The position numbers and the translations under genes are program-made. From Phorcus lineatus (taxonomy: Eukaryota; Mollusca; Gastropoda; Trochida; Trochidae), in assembly GCA_921293015.1 (NCBI GenBank), contig OV121087.1:3856501-3920500 (forward strand): a stretch of DNA of 64,000 nucleotides, written 5' to 3'. Shown here piece after piece: positions 23,129 through 34,294 of this stretch (its first letter is position 1; the number at the start of each line of letters is the position of its first letter). Below the pieces are notes generated by a model, which worked only from the letters and a program-made list of their open reading frames with translations, was not told the DNA's origin and did no database searches.

Positions 23129-23395
23129 CACGATGCTCAGTTACAAATAGGAAATCTACGACAAAAGGTTCATGTTTCTTCGTAAAGGTAATGATATAAA
23201 CAAGAAAATTAAGCTGCTCTCGTATTAATGTGTTGAAACATACAGTTGGAATTGATGAAAACAACATCCTGTTATTATTATTGCTAAAACATTGCACTAT
23301 GAAGAAAAGGATAATGTCACAATGTAAGAAGTTTGAGTAATGCAATTTTGATTGATACTCCAGCGATTCTATCTTCAGATACATATGCAGAATAT
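23129..23395 (+). repeat. 282-bp tandem duplication, copy 2
   Basis: Follows copy 1 directly. In this copy only, the opening region stays open as RCSVTNRKSTTKGSCFF up to a donor-like AAG|GTAATG near 23187. That could be a small exon but is equally compatible with chance. Confidence 0.8.
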
Positions 23396-23603
23396 TAACA
23401 TGGTCACTTCTTTCCGAATATTACTAGATATTACTCCTGAGATGCTTTCACCTTCGAGGCATGTTTCTACATCTGTTTATACATCTATCATTACCAGGAC
23501 AAATAAGAGAGCTTAGCAGGACTATTCAGAGTTTCACGGACAAAGAGTCTCAAGACGCTTGAGACAAGCAGTTGCCCCGAAGCAATTTGAGATTTACTTG
23601 TAA
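23391..23603 (+). pseudogene. Broken copy of the array's terminal exon (23.4 kb)
   Basis: After an acceptor-like TATGCAG at 23390, one frame gives an ITPEMLSPS segment, then TNKRA, then an in-frame TAG at 23514-23516, then DYSEFHGQRVSRRLRQAV and a stop at 23601-23603. It aligns residue by residue with the 26147-26324 exon (TNKR, DYSELYGQRVSRHFRQAVA). The internal stop, and a frame change just after the acceptor, make this copy non-functional unless it is spliced differently. Confidence 0.6.
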
Positions 23604-25640
23604 CAATGTCTTAATACCAAGTGCTTAACAACTGAACAATGCTTCACCTTCAGCGGATTACACTGTATAGTAGTAGTCTTAGAGTCCGACGTGTCGCTTT
23701 ATATAGGATCAACGTGCATAGGCTCACCTTTTGCAAACACCACAGTCAAATGGATTATGGACATTCTTCAGATGTGCAGGACCTTAGGTTCGGATTTTTA
23801 GTAGAGGTGGATTTTGAATACAGTGTCGAAAATGTGACAAATGTCAACGAGATGTAGTTCCCAAGTTGTTTTGTCCTAAACAAGAAGGTATACCCTCATA
23901 TATATTAATATGAAGATAATTGTTTTCTCTTCCACTGCACTGCAATCCAGCATAATCTCTACACAAAGTCTACTTGTTACCTTTGTCACATAGAAAAAAT
24001 ATTACTACGTATTCTATAAGCATAGAATATATGAAAAATGTCGTTTGTTTACTACAAACGGAGAAGATTTAGTCACCAAGCTTTTCTCACACTAGCTTTA
24101 AGCATCTCTCCTAGAAGTGTTAGCGTTATGAAAATGAATATATGAAAATTAATATGTTAGGAAAAAGGTGGTGGGTATTGTGAGACTATAGAGTTAATAA
24201 TCAAAAGGTTATGAATGTCAGGGTCATAAACTGAACTTGCGGGATGTTGAATTTTTGACACGAAAGTATCTTCAAAGCTTATTGTCATCTTTAACTATTT
24301 TTGTTAAAGGATATAAGAAAGAAAATTGTTATTAAAGGGTAACCTATGTCTTTTTTTAAATGATAAAATATGTATTTCATAACTGAAGGTTGTAATGGTC
24401 AGTTGCTGTTTCTCAGGACGATGCATCCCCCTTTCCTGACTATATACAACGTTATTTCAAATCTGAAAACATGAAAGTTGTCTATTTTTAACATTTCCTC
24501 TTTATAGGCTTAGTAAATCTTTTAAACTATATTTTAGAAACTGTAGGAGATACGTCTATTTACTGAGTGATACAGTAAATATATGTATTTACTAAAAGAT
24601 TCAATAAATATACTTATTGTAACAAATATATATAATAATAATAACACTACCATTCCAAATAAGGGTAGTATTGTATTTCATCACTTTCAAAATATACTTT
24701 TTCAGCACATTCTTAATCAACCGAAAACTAGCAGCTGTATTTTGTTTTCGACTCTGATGTAAATTTCATTATTTTTATTGCCCCTGAGTATATTGTTAAA
24801 TAACTTCTCATTAGCAAAATAACGGGAAAATTGGATAATGTCTAGTTTAGCTATAAATCATTTTAAGAAAACCCTCGTTCATATTAAGAAATGTCAAGAA
24901 AATGGAAAATCAATTCTCTCCTACTTCAACAAGGAAGAGTCTCGGAAATGAAAATAGATAAATGTACCAGTCCTGATTCTGGACTGACACATCAATTGCC
25001 TGTTATTACCCAACCTGATTGTACGACATCCTCGTTTGTTGTATCTCATAAATGTTAGCATGTCAAGCTCTTTTAAGTAAGATAATTAATTTAAGAACGT
25101 ATTTTTCAATCGTTTTAAGAATTTCTTAAACTAACTTTGTGTTAACTGTTTGAAACCATTTCCCTAACTCAGAGCATTAAATTTTGTTCAAAATATTATT
25201 ACATGTACTAAAATTACGGGATTCAGTATTCTGTCTTGCTTTTGATTTGATAGGTATGCTAAAAGTGCGCATGTACATTGTTACGATGAACATAATCATT
25301 TCGATTTTAACAAAGGATCCAATAGTTGAAACCGTCAAGTAATTTATTGAGTTACACATGTAATAAACAACATTCAGAATAAAATTATAAAAAACGAAAA
25401 ATTATTAATGAACAGGCAGCAAATGCCCATAGAAATGCTTCTCCTGAAACAAACATGACAGGATTAAGATATCAAGTACATAGGTGGAAATATATATGCA
25501 ATTATTCTTACTAAACTCAAATCTGTTTAAGCATTGTCTACCTTTGCATTTGGTACAGATTTGATAAAAGAGCTATAAAATTCGGTTGGTATCGTTTATG
25601 AAATGATATACAAATATTATTAGGGATTCGTTAGCACTCT
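23604..25640. other. Array sequence without supported exon
   Basis: The 3' module continues to about 23780 (CAGCGGATTACACTGTATAG, AAATGGATTATGGAC). A short block at 24195-24240 (AATCAAAAGGTTATGAATGTCAG) belongs to a family seen at 26925 and 63795. A core block lies at 25285-25350, where the minus strand reads NSINYLTVSTIGS. The rest is AT-rich. Confidence 0.45.
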
Positions 25641-26146
25641 GTGACAAAGTCTTATGGTCACTATGCTCATCATAAATATATCTCAGATGTAAATGTGTAA
25701 GAATAACTGCCTATATGGATTAGGGGTTTTCTAAGGAAAAAGGATTTCCGAAATTATTGAATAAAAACCTTACGCTATGGTTTGTTTCAAAACTTTGAGG
25801 AGACGTTTACTGGGGTGTGTATTGAATGATGTGGTGACTACTACTACATGCGCACTTCAGCAAATATTGCTTCTCTCACGATGCGCATTTGTCAGTGGGT
25901 AATTTACGACGTTACTGCATGTTTGTTCCTATTAATATTGTAAGAAACATGAAAACTGCCTTCGCAAAGATGGTTCGAAACATGCACCAATAACGTAGGA
26001 AGTTTATTAAAGACTGAAAGCAGCATCTTTTCAATGGTATAGTTGTACTCATTGAGCTTTAACAATATAATAAATTGACCCTGTAAACAATAATGTTAAG
26101 CACATAAGATTAATACTAATCAATTTTAACACATGTACATGCACAG

Positions 26147-26324
26147 AATCCTTACGTTTTTTTCCATATATGAAAATAGAATACCCCCTAAGGTGCTTTC
26201 GTCATTAGGAACATCTGATTTTATTTCTGCCATTCCCAGCACAAATAAGAGATTGGATTATTCAGAGTTATACGGACAAAGAGTCTCGAGACACTTCCGA
26301 CAAGCAGTTGCCCGAAGCAATTAG
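26147..26324 (+). CDS. Candidate terminal exon of array gene (26.1 kb)
   Basis: An acceptor-like ACATGCACAG at 26146 opens a frame (phase 2) that ends at 26324. Landmarks are ENRIPPKVLSSLGTSDF, IPSTNKRLDYSELYGQRVSR and HFRQAVARSN. This is the only one of five related copies that reads through without a stop, and its similarity to the 23.4-kb copy is higher in protein than would follow from unconstrained drift (K/E, V/M, Y/F changes; the TNKR, DYSE and GQRVSR cores retained). The tail is basic and hydrophilic. Function unknown. It could be the C-terminus of a receptor or secreted protein encoded by each unit. Confidence 0.5.
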
Positions 26325-28312
26325 ACAGTTATCTTCTAACAATGTCTAAATTCCAAGTGGTTAACAACCTAACAATACTTTACCTTCAGCGGATTACATT
26401 TTGTGATTATAATGACATAGTCAGATATATTTGCCTTGTTGGCCAAAGTGCAATGGCTTCCCATTCTTACGCATTCTAAATATGCAATTGATAATGAGCA
26501 AGCTTAAGATTAACTTGACTTTTAATCAAGCCATTGAAATTGATGGGTTTAGAAAAAAAGATTGATATCTGAGATGTATGTGCTATAGCCTATGTATTAT
26601 TAAAACAAATTAAACTGACAACGTTTCATTCAAAGTACTTGACAATGCTCCAGCTTCAGCGGATTACAGGGTGTGTACACAAAACTCGATCATAATAATG
26701 ACCGTCTTAATAAATAGACTACATCGCTTAAAACGAATACTACTCTAAAGTGGATAACAAACGTTGACTAACTTGAACATTGTCCTTAAGTGCCCACACA
26801 ATGATAGTCAGTCATTCAGATTTTCCCAAATAGGAGTATAGCATCTCTGATCGTGGCATTTCTGAATAATGATTGCAGTATCGAAATGAAAGGATAAATC
26901 AGTAGAGTTCAGCAGACTATTGAACTTAGGATCAAAAGGTTTAAAATGTCAGAGACATTTGTTGAAGTTGACCTTTGTAGGACTTTCATTGGCTTCAGTA
27001 GAACAAGTTTGAATTCACTGAATCTCATTTGGGTTTGATAATATGTATCCGCAAAGTTTGCTATGTCAGCTAAACACAATATTTTGTAGTAAAGGCACAT
27101 ACCATCTCAAAACTGATTTATTACTTTGAAATGTAATCTGTTACTAAATCACAATCTGTGTTCCAATTTCATTTTATTTAATTAAAGAGCCACAACAATC
27201 AATAACAAATGATGATGAAGCTGTGGCAAATATTACAATCCTTGTGTTTGCATGAAATATGCTTTGGGGAAGTACAGAAATACTTGTATGACTGCTTTCA
27301 TGTATCAAACCCATTAGGAACCCTCTTCTTGAATTAAAAGCATGCTCATTTCTTTTTGATCTATTAATTAATAACATTCAACTTTCAAAAAATGTTATTG
27401 AAGTAGAATCAGGGTCCTTTTCCTACACCAATTATCAATTACTACTATAATTTCAAGAAGCTTTTAGAAAGGCATAATTTCGATGCAGATAAAATCATTT
27501 TGTAGAATTGACTGTTTCATAAAGACAAGCAGGGTTGCTTCATTATAAGATATGAGAAATGAGATCGAAATGCACTCCTTATAACGTATTGAATCATAAA
27601 AGAAAAATACCCTTTGAACGCAAAACTAGGAAAAAATGTTTCACTATTGTTAATTCTTGATGCAAATAAATGGGGAAAAAGTGAATGACATTTCGAAATA
27701 TTGATTTGAAATTCATTTTTTGTTTTTAATGCTGTTGCCTTCAATATCTTTTTTTATACAGGTCAAATACAACATGATGACATGGTTCTTCTAGATTAAA
27801 AATGCTTTGTTATGCTCAGTAAATCGTCATAGGCAGGATATATAAATCTTATTATTTTAAGTCAGATTGTCCACGCGACCTTGTGTGCAGGCACAGCTTA
27901 ATATACCAATATGCGATTCACCCATGTGTATGTTTACAGAGCTAGACAGCTCATTGAAAGTTGCAGTGTCTTCAACACGTCATTGAGGAGACACAACTCG
28001 ATTTTGGTGACCTAAAGCACGTCTTCAAAATCCACAAAGTTATGCCTACTTTTCACATTCATGTATCATGATAAACCATTGCAAATAAATGGTAACACAA
28101 GATTGTAAATACTCCACACACATATCATCTTGTACTAAGTAGAGATCAAAACACCTCCTATGGGTTATTAAAGTCTATAACGTTATAGAATAATGGTTTT
28201 TCTGAATAAATACATTTGATTTTGTTATTATGAATTTGTACTTAACTGTTGTGATCTCAAAAGGTTAACCGTTATTTTAAACAGTCCACACACTGATTTA
28301 GTTTTGGTTTAG
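26325..28312 (+). repeat. Array sequence without supported exon
   Basis: The 3' module (CTTCAGCGGATTAC) recurs at 26385 and again at 26652, and a repeat-family block lies at 26923-27040. Open frames at 26909-27100, 27174-27377 and 27517-27744 (all minus) show no motif. AT-rich. Confidence 0.4.
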
Positions 28313-28529
28313 CTGGTTCCCTTGTATGATGGGCTAACAATTTTAACTGCCTGTGACAACAATTACACATTCGCTTTTGATTGCGAACAAATGAATTGCG
28401 TTTATAATAGGCCTTGTGCAGCGACAACAAAGAAATACTTGCGATGTATGGATCGCATTGTACATGTGTGCTTTCTGTTGTACAGAAGGAAATGTGAAGC
28501 TACCAATTATATATTGAGACATGGACTAA
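28313..28529 (+). CDS. Candidate cysteine-rich internal exon
   Basis: An acceptor (TTTTGGTTTAG) and a strong donor (CTAA|GTAAGTAA) bracket 217 bases that are open throughout, entered in phase 0 and left in phase 1. The peptide has eight cysteines, in the order TAC, FDCEQMNC, RPC, LRC, VHVC, RRKC. The spacing C-x4-C-x5-C-x9-C resembles, but is not identical to, that of the 50.2-kb cysteine-rich frame (C-x4-C-x3-C-x10-C). The stretch around NRPCAATTKKYL also recalls the C-terminal motif of SUEL-type lectin domains, but the conserved N-terminal half is absent, so I do not make that call. The copy of the array's 3' module that follows at 28.7 kb is broken. A chance 72-codon frame is the alternative. 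Confidence 0.45.
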
Positions 28530-28704
28530 GTAAGTAAATATGACAAACGGTTGTGTAACGTTATCATTGTAACCAATAGAGTTACCAACATTTAATCGAT
28601 ATCTCATAGCTTTTATAGTTTTATACAAATGTAGATAGAGATTACACCGTGGAATGCGTTCATTTGTCGGATTTCCAGATTGGGGTTTTAATTCAGCCAT
28701 TTCG

Positions 28705-28905
28705 AAAACAAAAGACGAGCACTACGCGAAAGAAGTCAGAGATTTACTGACAAATAATCGCAAGACACTTTAGACAATGAGTTGACCCAAAAGAGATAGA
28801 GTACTAACGCAAAACAATGTATCAATTCCAAGTACTTAACAATTCTTCAATGCTTCGCTTTCAGCGGATTTCAGTGTGTGGTTATAGTCTCAGAGTCACA
28901 TGTGT
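28705..28905 (+). pseudogene. Broken copy of the array's terminal module (28.7 kb)
   Basis: Nucleotide similarity to 23500-23680 and 26230-26420 is clear (ACACTTTAGACAATGAGTTG, CCAAGTACTTAACAA, TTCAGCGGATTTCAGTGTGT), but the frame corresponding to the GQRVSRHFRQAV peptide holds two stops. It is non-coding in its present form. Confidence 0.55.
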
Positions 28906-30754
28906 TCACTTTGTAGAAGGCCAAAGTGCAAAGTGTATCTTCCAAATGGATTATTCACACTATTTGTTAGAGTTCTGAATCTGCGCACATTTGAAAAGCA
29001 TGGAATAAGCGATATATGAGAAATGCTTTTGGGTATTCCAAGAAAAGTAACTGAAAATAAAAATAGCCATATTAACGATTTGAAACCTTGACATTTACCA
29101 TAATATCAATGATCGAGTGTATTAGCTATCGATGCGGTAAGTTCTGGCAAATTAGTGACTGACGCTGAGGGTATTGAGGAAATAGAATCCCGCAAGTGAC
29201 TCGAACCAAAAGGACACAGATATGTATTAATATTGTTAGTGTGATCCAAATATAACATTATAACTTCAGTGTTACAAAACATTTCTGTGGAAGACTTTAA
29301 AAAAGAATAATTTAAAGATAAAATTTAGAATGTCGTTGAGGCTCGTATGTCATTTTGATACATAGTAAAGAAGAATTCTGTTCAAGGTTGAGAAACGGCA
29401 AGACATTTTTCATCGTTTTTATGTTACCTTAGTCACCTAATGCTAAACCTGTCATGAGATTCACAACTATGCAAGGTTAGGACTACGAACGAACCATGAC
29501 TCTTGCACACTGATAAAATATTAAAAGGCAGCGTCTCTTATAGTTGCATTCCTGTTTAGTGTCTAAGCTACACAAATTTGAAGATAAAGAAGCCTACAGA
29601 CGCGTGACAATGAAGATATTAATCGAATGGTTTAAAATGTACGATATGATAATTCAATATATGTTTAACGATATGAGACTATCAGTTATCTTCAGCTGAA
29701 AGTTGTCTTAGTTAACTGAATCTGAATTTGGAGAACATACAATTGTCTTAATAACTTGTAACACAGCCAGATTGATTCCATGACCTAAAATTCCTCAGCA
29801 ATTTGTACTCAATCGATTTTAACAGTTTATGAAAACTTTCTGTTTGTTCTTCTCCTACTAAGCTAACATAAATGATTACGACGACATGAACTTTTTATGA
29901 TTAACTTCGAATCGTGTATAAACTACCTTTATACTCAAACTGTAATGTTAGAACCTTGTTTATCAGTTAATGGAATACAAGTATAACGATCTAATAAAAT
30001 AAGCAGCTTCAAATGTAGAATGACGTAATGCATTCCTATTTGTCTTCACTTAAACATGTTTGGGGTAACATTCACTTAAAAAACGACCGGAACAAAAATA
30101 ATCTGCTTAGTGATGAGTCATTTCTAATAACCAATGTTTGTATAAGAGACACAATTCATTAAACACGAATTTCAAAATAGTACAAATGTGTTTTATTACT
30201 AAACCACAACCTTGTCAGTTTCACCACAGGACGCTATGACATCGCATAAATAAATACACACCAGATGCTGCTCAAGCTGAAAAAATGTTGAAGAGAAACA
30301 AAAAAATTTTAATGGACAATAATTGCTGAGTTTTCCCAAATGATGAAAACATTTCAATGCGTGCTTATGTTTATCTTTTGTATTATTCAACTGAACATTT
30401 AATCAAACACTTCTTTTCAGTCGTACATTTATGTATGTTAATTTGTAAAGTTTATTTTGTTTGAATTTACTTTTCCAATAAATGTAAATGTTTTTCTTAA
30501 ACATAATACCATGAAGTAACATCACAACTGGTAATAGTTGAATGTTATAATACAGGTTTAAATTTTTTTTGCGGTAAGTAAAAGTATAATCTAAGTCTTT
30601 GAAAAATGTGAACTAGTGAAAGTCCTACTCATCTTACAGTTTTTGTATCTTGCGTTTAAGGATTGCTCAGTTGTCTTCAATGCTAGACAGATACAACGCT
30701 TTAGTGGTTACACGTGTCAAAAGAGACTAAATCTATCAGACTAAATATATCATT
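28906..30754. other. Array sequence without supported exon
   Basis: A repeat-family block at 29625-29740 matches 41965-42070 (ATATGAGACTATCA, CTTCAG, GAAAGT). AT-rich otherwise. A minus frame at 30199-30390 has no motif. Confidence 0.4.
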
Positions 30755-30890
30755 TAATACACAGCACAAGAGCTAAGCAAGATTATTCAGTTGCTTTCTG
30801 ACAGAGAGTCTCAAGGCACCTCAGACAAGGGGTTGTCCAGAATCTATTTGAGTGTTAACTTGTGGACTTTATATCAAATCTAAGGGACTT
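30755..30890 (+). pseudogene. Broken copy of the array's terminal module (30.8 kb)
   Basis: The frame reads KQDYSVAF, stop, QRVSRHLRQGVVQ, aligning with DYSEFHGQRVSRRLRQAV of the 23.4-kb copy. The stop replaces the GQ position, so this copy is a relic. It is the fourth copy in about 7.3 kb. Confidence 0.55.
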
Positions 30891-30945
30891 ATAATTAAAA
30901 AAGTTTGAATCTCTCCACCATATTAATCTTAGTTTAAACAGATGC

Positions 30946-31345
30946 GACAAGGTGAGGTTAAAACCATTTCTACTGGTTTTCACCAGAGGGATATGTCTTT
31001 GGCTGAATCAGTAGAGTGTCCGACTCTCAACCGGAGGTCCTGGGTTTCGATTCTCACTTCAGGTAATCTCACGATCATTCAAGTGACATTTGGCGCCCGA
31101 CGTGGATCTGGGGCAACTGCCTAAGACTCACTACACCCTAAGTATGTCAAACTGATAAATCTTAAGGGTTTTACTTGAGGATGAGGCACTTTGTGGAAGT
31201 GGTGTATGTGGCAAGGTGAAGAAGTATTCCTTCCGGTTTCTCCCAGATATATCTTTTTGGCTGAATCGTTGAAGCGTCTCAATCTCACCTGGAGGTCGCG
31301 AGTTCGAATCTTACTTGAAGTGTTCTCACTACGAGCGTAATGCAA
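30946..31345 (+). mobile_element. Dimeric tRNA-derived SINE (two modules)
   Basis: Two related modules, about 30946-31110 and 31208-31345, each contain an upstream CAAGGTGA segment, an A-box-like TTGGCTGAATC and a B-box (GGGTTTCGATTC near 31042; GCGAGTTCGAATC near 31298). Between A and B boxes both read as tRNA-like CTCNNCCGGAGGTC. The copies differ at about a quarter of positions. The 100-base linker (TAAGACTCACTACACCCTAA and so on) is not duplicated. Open frames across both modules on the two strands are by-products. It could also be two separate insertions. Confidence 0.65.
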
Positions 31346-32404
31346 TTACCTATTTTTCAAAGGAGTAGAATAACAGATTAAAATAAACAACTAGGAAATT
31401 CAATAAGGGACATGTAAAATCTGATATAATTATGTCATTTTGAATTGACAACATTATATAAGTGTTATGGTAAAGGAATTTAGTGTTTTCTTAACTCAAT
31501 ATAAGTCTGATTTAAAATTTTGTCCCATCTGAATTTGTTTTGTTTAGAAAATATTTTTGAATTGTTTATAGCAATTTGAATTGTCAGTGAACTCATAATT
31601 TGTAGTGTCCTCGTTATTAGTGAGATCATGAGATTCCTATGGCACAAGGAGACTGTGTTCTTATGATAACGTGACGACTCTCTGCTAGCTTTGTATTCTA
31701 AAAAAACAACAGACTCTCATCTATCCAGCAGATTACCTGTGACAACAAAATTGGTTCATAAGGGATGCGTTAAAAAGTCAGGAATACGCAAAAAGGGAGA
31801 CGTTAAAAAAATCTTACACTTCCTTCCATACTGGTAATGACAAAACAGCCAGATGCATCAACTGTAATAGTTCCTTCCTGAAGAGCTTAAGCTTTAATAA
31901 GCTGGATGATGGGTCCCTTACTTCACATACTTCAAGTTATTGTTCGATGCCAGGCAAATTCGTCTTTCTACACTTGCGCCTTGAACTTGTTGTCCTCGGA
32001 GCTTCGATGAATCATAACATCTAGGTTAAGTAGAATTCATTTTTCTATCTTTACTCATCCGATTCTTCTACACTGATAATGTATGTTGATTGATTTGCAA
32101 TTTTCAGGTATCATTATGAATAAAATCATATCAAAAATATTTTTATCATTTTGATGGGTTCTTTGTTAATTTTAATGAAAAGTCAGTCCTTTTATAGTCC
32201 GAAGGTTTGTTCCTATACTGTTTGAAAATCTTTCAAGATAATTTAAGGAAGGATATTTTGTGTTAATTTTATTTTTTTCTAATTGTGTTTATTGACTCAA
32301 TAATTTTATCTCAAAAACTAGAAACTATAGTGATACATAACGTTTGTCTACAAGTAGCTGGATATATTCCTCATTGATTTGAATGAAAGGAAATGTGAGC
32401 TGGG
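31346..32404. repeat. Array sequence, includes a decayed block at 31855-32010
   Basis: The stretch TTCCTGAAGAGCTTAAGC, ACTTCAAGTTATTG, ACTTGCGCCTTGAACTTGTT resembles 55488-55615, 52190-52325 and 42990-43100 in order. No exon supported. Confidence 0.45.
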
Positions 32405-32428
32405 AACAGAACAGAACAGAACAGAACA
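32405..32428. repeat. (AACAG)n microsatellite
   Basis: Nearly five tandem copies of the pentamer AACAG. Confidence 0.95.
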
Positions 32429-32864
32429 CTTTTTTGTGAAATTTTAGTTTTTTAGTGAGGTTCGGTATGAAACAACTCCTTTCACTTATGTCAATAAAAG
32501 CGAAAGCAAAATAGATTTGTGAAAAAGCTGTTGGTCGAGTAACACTCTTTGATTTATGTTAGATCTCTAAGAATACATTCAGTATTTTGTAACAAGAAAA
32601 TAATTTATCAAAAACTACTTACTATGAATAGTTATAATTTACAAGCCCTAAAAAAACCTCTTCGCATCAATGCAGTTAAGACAATGGTTACAAACAAACA
32701 CATTTATATTTCCTATGTGATAGTCTATTTAGTCTTAATTTTCAACACAATGTCTTGTAAGTTCTTAGGGCAAAACCTCCTGATCGTAATTGATAATTAA
32801 AGAAATATGCGTACATGCCATAGGGAGATCAACACCTGGTCCATTACACCTTATGTAATCTTAC

Positions 32865-33260
32865 CGTAGGTATGTATTTTAGAACTATCTCGAAGCAATG
32901 TAGCTCGATATAGAATTTGGTTATTACAGAACTTTTTCCATTGATGACTGATGAAAAGTGTTGAGGAGTTAATCCGAGGTATAATTGATGTAACAAACTA
33001 TGCCTGAAATAAGTAGATATGTTATTGATCCTTAAAAAAACCCGTTATTTCCATTTGATACATTCAGGAATACATTTGAAAGTAATGTACATAACAATTA
33101 AGAGGACTTTCAATTTTCTGTTTCTAGATTAACTAGATGTTTGAACTGACTGAAGAAATTAATTATCATCCCTCCATTTGTATGTCTAGCTTAACTAGAG
33201 AATATGTTTCTGTCGGATGATCTGAGTAGGTAAGAAATGTAAGAATATTTATATACGTAG
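32865..33260 (+). repeat. Array block, copy 1 of 3
   Basis: Matches 38840-39200 and 47170-47445 in order: TTGATGACTGATGAA, ATCCGAGGTATAATTG, TAAGTAGATATGTTATTG, AATACATTTGAAAGTAATG, CTTTCAATTTTCTGTTTCTAG, TCTAGCT. These are tail ends of successive large units. Confidence 0.65.
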
Positions 33261-33334
33261 ATGAGAAAATTTGGAACGTTTTATATCAAAACCAAAGCTG
33301 ATCACCAAAGTTTCTTACTTTCAGGTATTTTTTT

Positions 33335-33565
33335 TTATGTGGGGTTTAACGCCGCTTTCAAGAGTATTTCACTTATATCGCGGCCGCTAGTATAATTGGT
33401 GGTAGAAAGCCCGGAACACCATTGTGGCTATGCATTGCGGTGAAACCTGCGGGCATCGACTGGAACTAAAGAACCATGGGTGGTTCTTAGGGTTGAATGT
33501 CAGTGTAGCATTGCACCCATACCTGACTCCGTGTTGAACAGTTCTCTACTAGCGGGATTCCCAAT
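33335..33565 (-). mobile_element. SINE, 5'-truncated copy
   Basis: On the plus strand a T-run (reverse of the poly-A tail) is followed by GGGTTTAACGCCGCTTTCAA, ATCGCGGCCGC, AGAAAGCCCGGAACACC, TGCATTGCGGT and GAACAGTTCTCTACTAGC, the same body as the elements at 49155 and 50635. The tRNA-like head present in those two is missing here. The body, with its conserved GCATTGCGG core, resembles molluscan SINE families of the Meta-SINE type; this family call is from memory. Confidence 0.7.
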
Positions 33566-33641
33566 TTCCTTTTTGACCAGAAAAGGTCAATAGTCAAAAC
33601 CCACTTTTATATTGTACGGTGATTAAATGCATCAGTGCAAA

Positions 33642-33969
33642 TTAAAGGGACACATCCTAAAAACACACATTTTCATCTTCTCCAGAGGCAAGAGACCTAG
33701 AAAATTAAAACCTTGTGTACAGACTCCTAAACTAGTAGAGATTTTAATTTATGAATTTGGTGAATCTGTGACCCCTAAAAAAGGCCACATACTATTAAAA
33801 ACTTTATCATCTTCTTTAACAGAAATAAGAGTCCTAGAAAACTTAAATTTTGTGCACAGACTCCTTAGTTGGCGGGGACTCTAGTTGATGGATTTGGTGA
33901 CCCTGTAACTACCTAGGAAGGACCAAACACTTTTTTCTGTCCCTTTTTTCGAAAAGAAAGGCCCTTTAA
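33642..33969. mobile_element. Non-autonomous element with short TIRs and internal repeats
   Basis: TTAAAGGGAC at 33642 and GGCCCTTTAA ending at 33969 form terminal inverted repeats. Inside, a unit of about 136 bases is repeated in direct orientation: CCTAGAAAATTAAAACCTTG, ACAGACTCCT, AATTTGGTGAATCTGTGACC against CCTAGAAAACTTAAATTTTG, ACAGACTCCT, ATTTGGTGACCCTGTAAC. A third degenerate partial copy (GTGTACAGATTCCTGATG) extends to about 34030, beyond the right TIR. That third copy leaves the element boundary uncertain. Confidence 0.55.
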
Positions 33970-34294
33970 GATGAAAATGTGTACAGATTCCTGATGAAGC
34001 CAATATGGTGAATCGATGACCATTTATAAAATAAACTGTAGAGAAATAAATGATATTCAGAACAAATGTCTCTTTTTTTGGTGGTTGATTCAAGATCCCG
34101 TTTTTAAAAAAAAGTAAAATCGGGTAAGGACAAGTTTCACAAATGTCAAAAGTGAATAACTTAAAATGCATTAGTATAGAAGTCATATATGTTTCATTAG
34201 TAATGAACTATGTGTGTACAAGTAAAATAAAGTATCATTCAGCAAAACGAGCGAGCGAGTAACATGATAATTCAGTTATTCAGATTGTGATAAA

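Noticed and set aside
28313-28529. Assignment to the SUEL/galactose-binding lectin family
   Set aside because: Only a PC..T.KYL-like stretch matches; the N-terminal half of the domain and its cysteines are not in order.
33627-34186. Open frames on both strands at 33.6-34.2 kb
   Set aside because: They fall within the internal direct repeats of a non-autonomous element; no protein motif.
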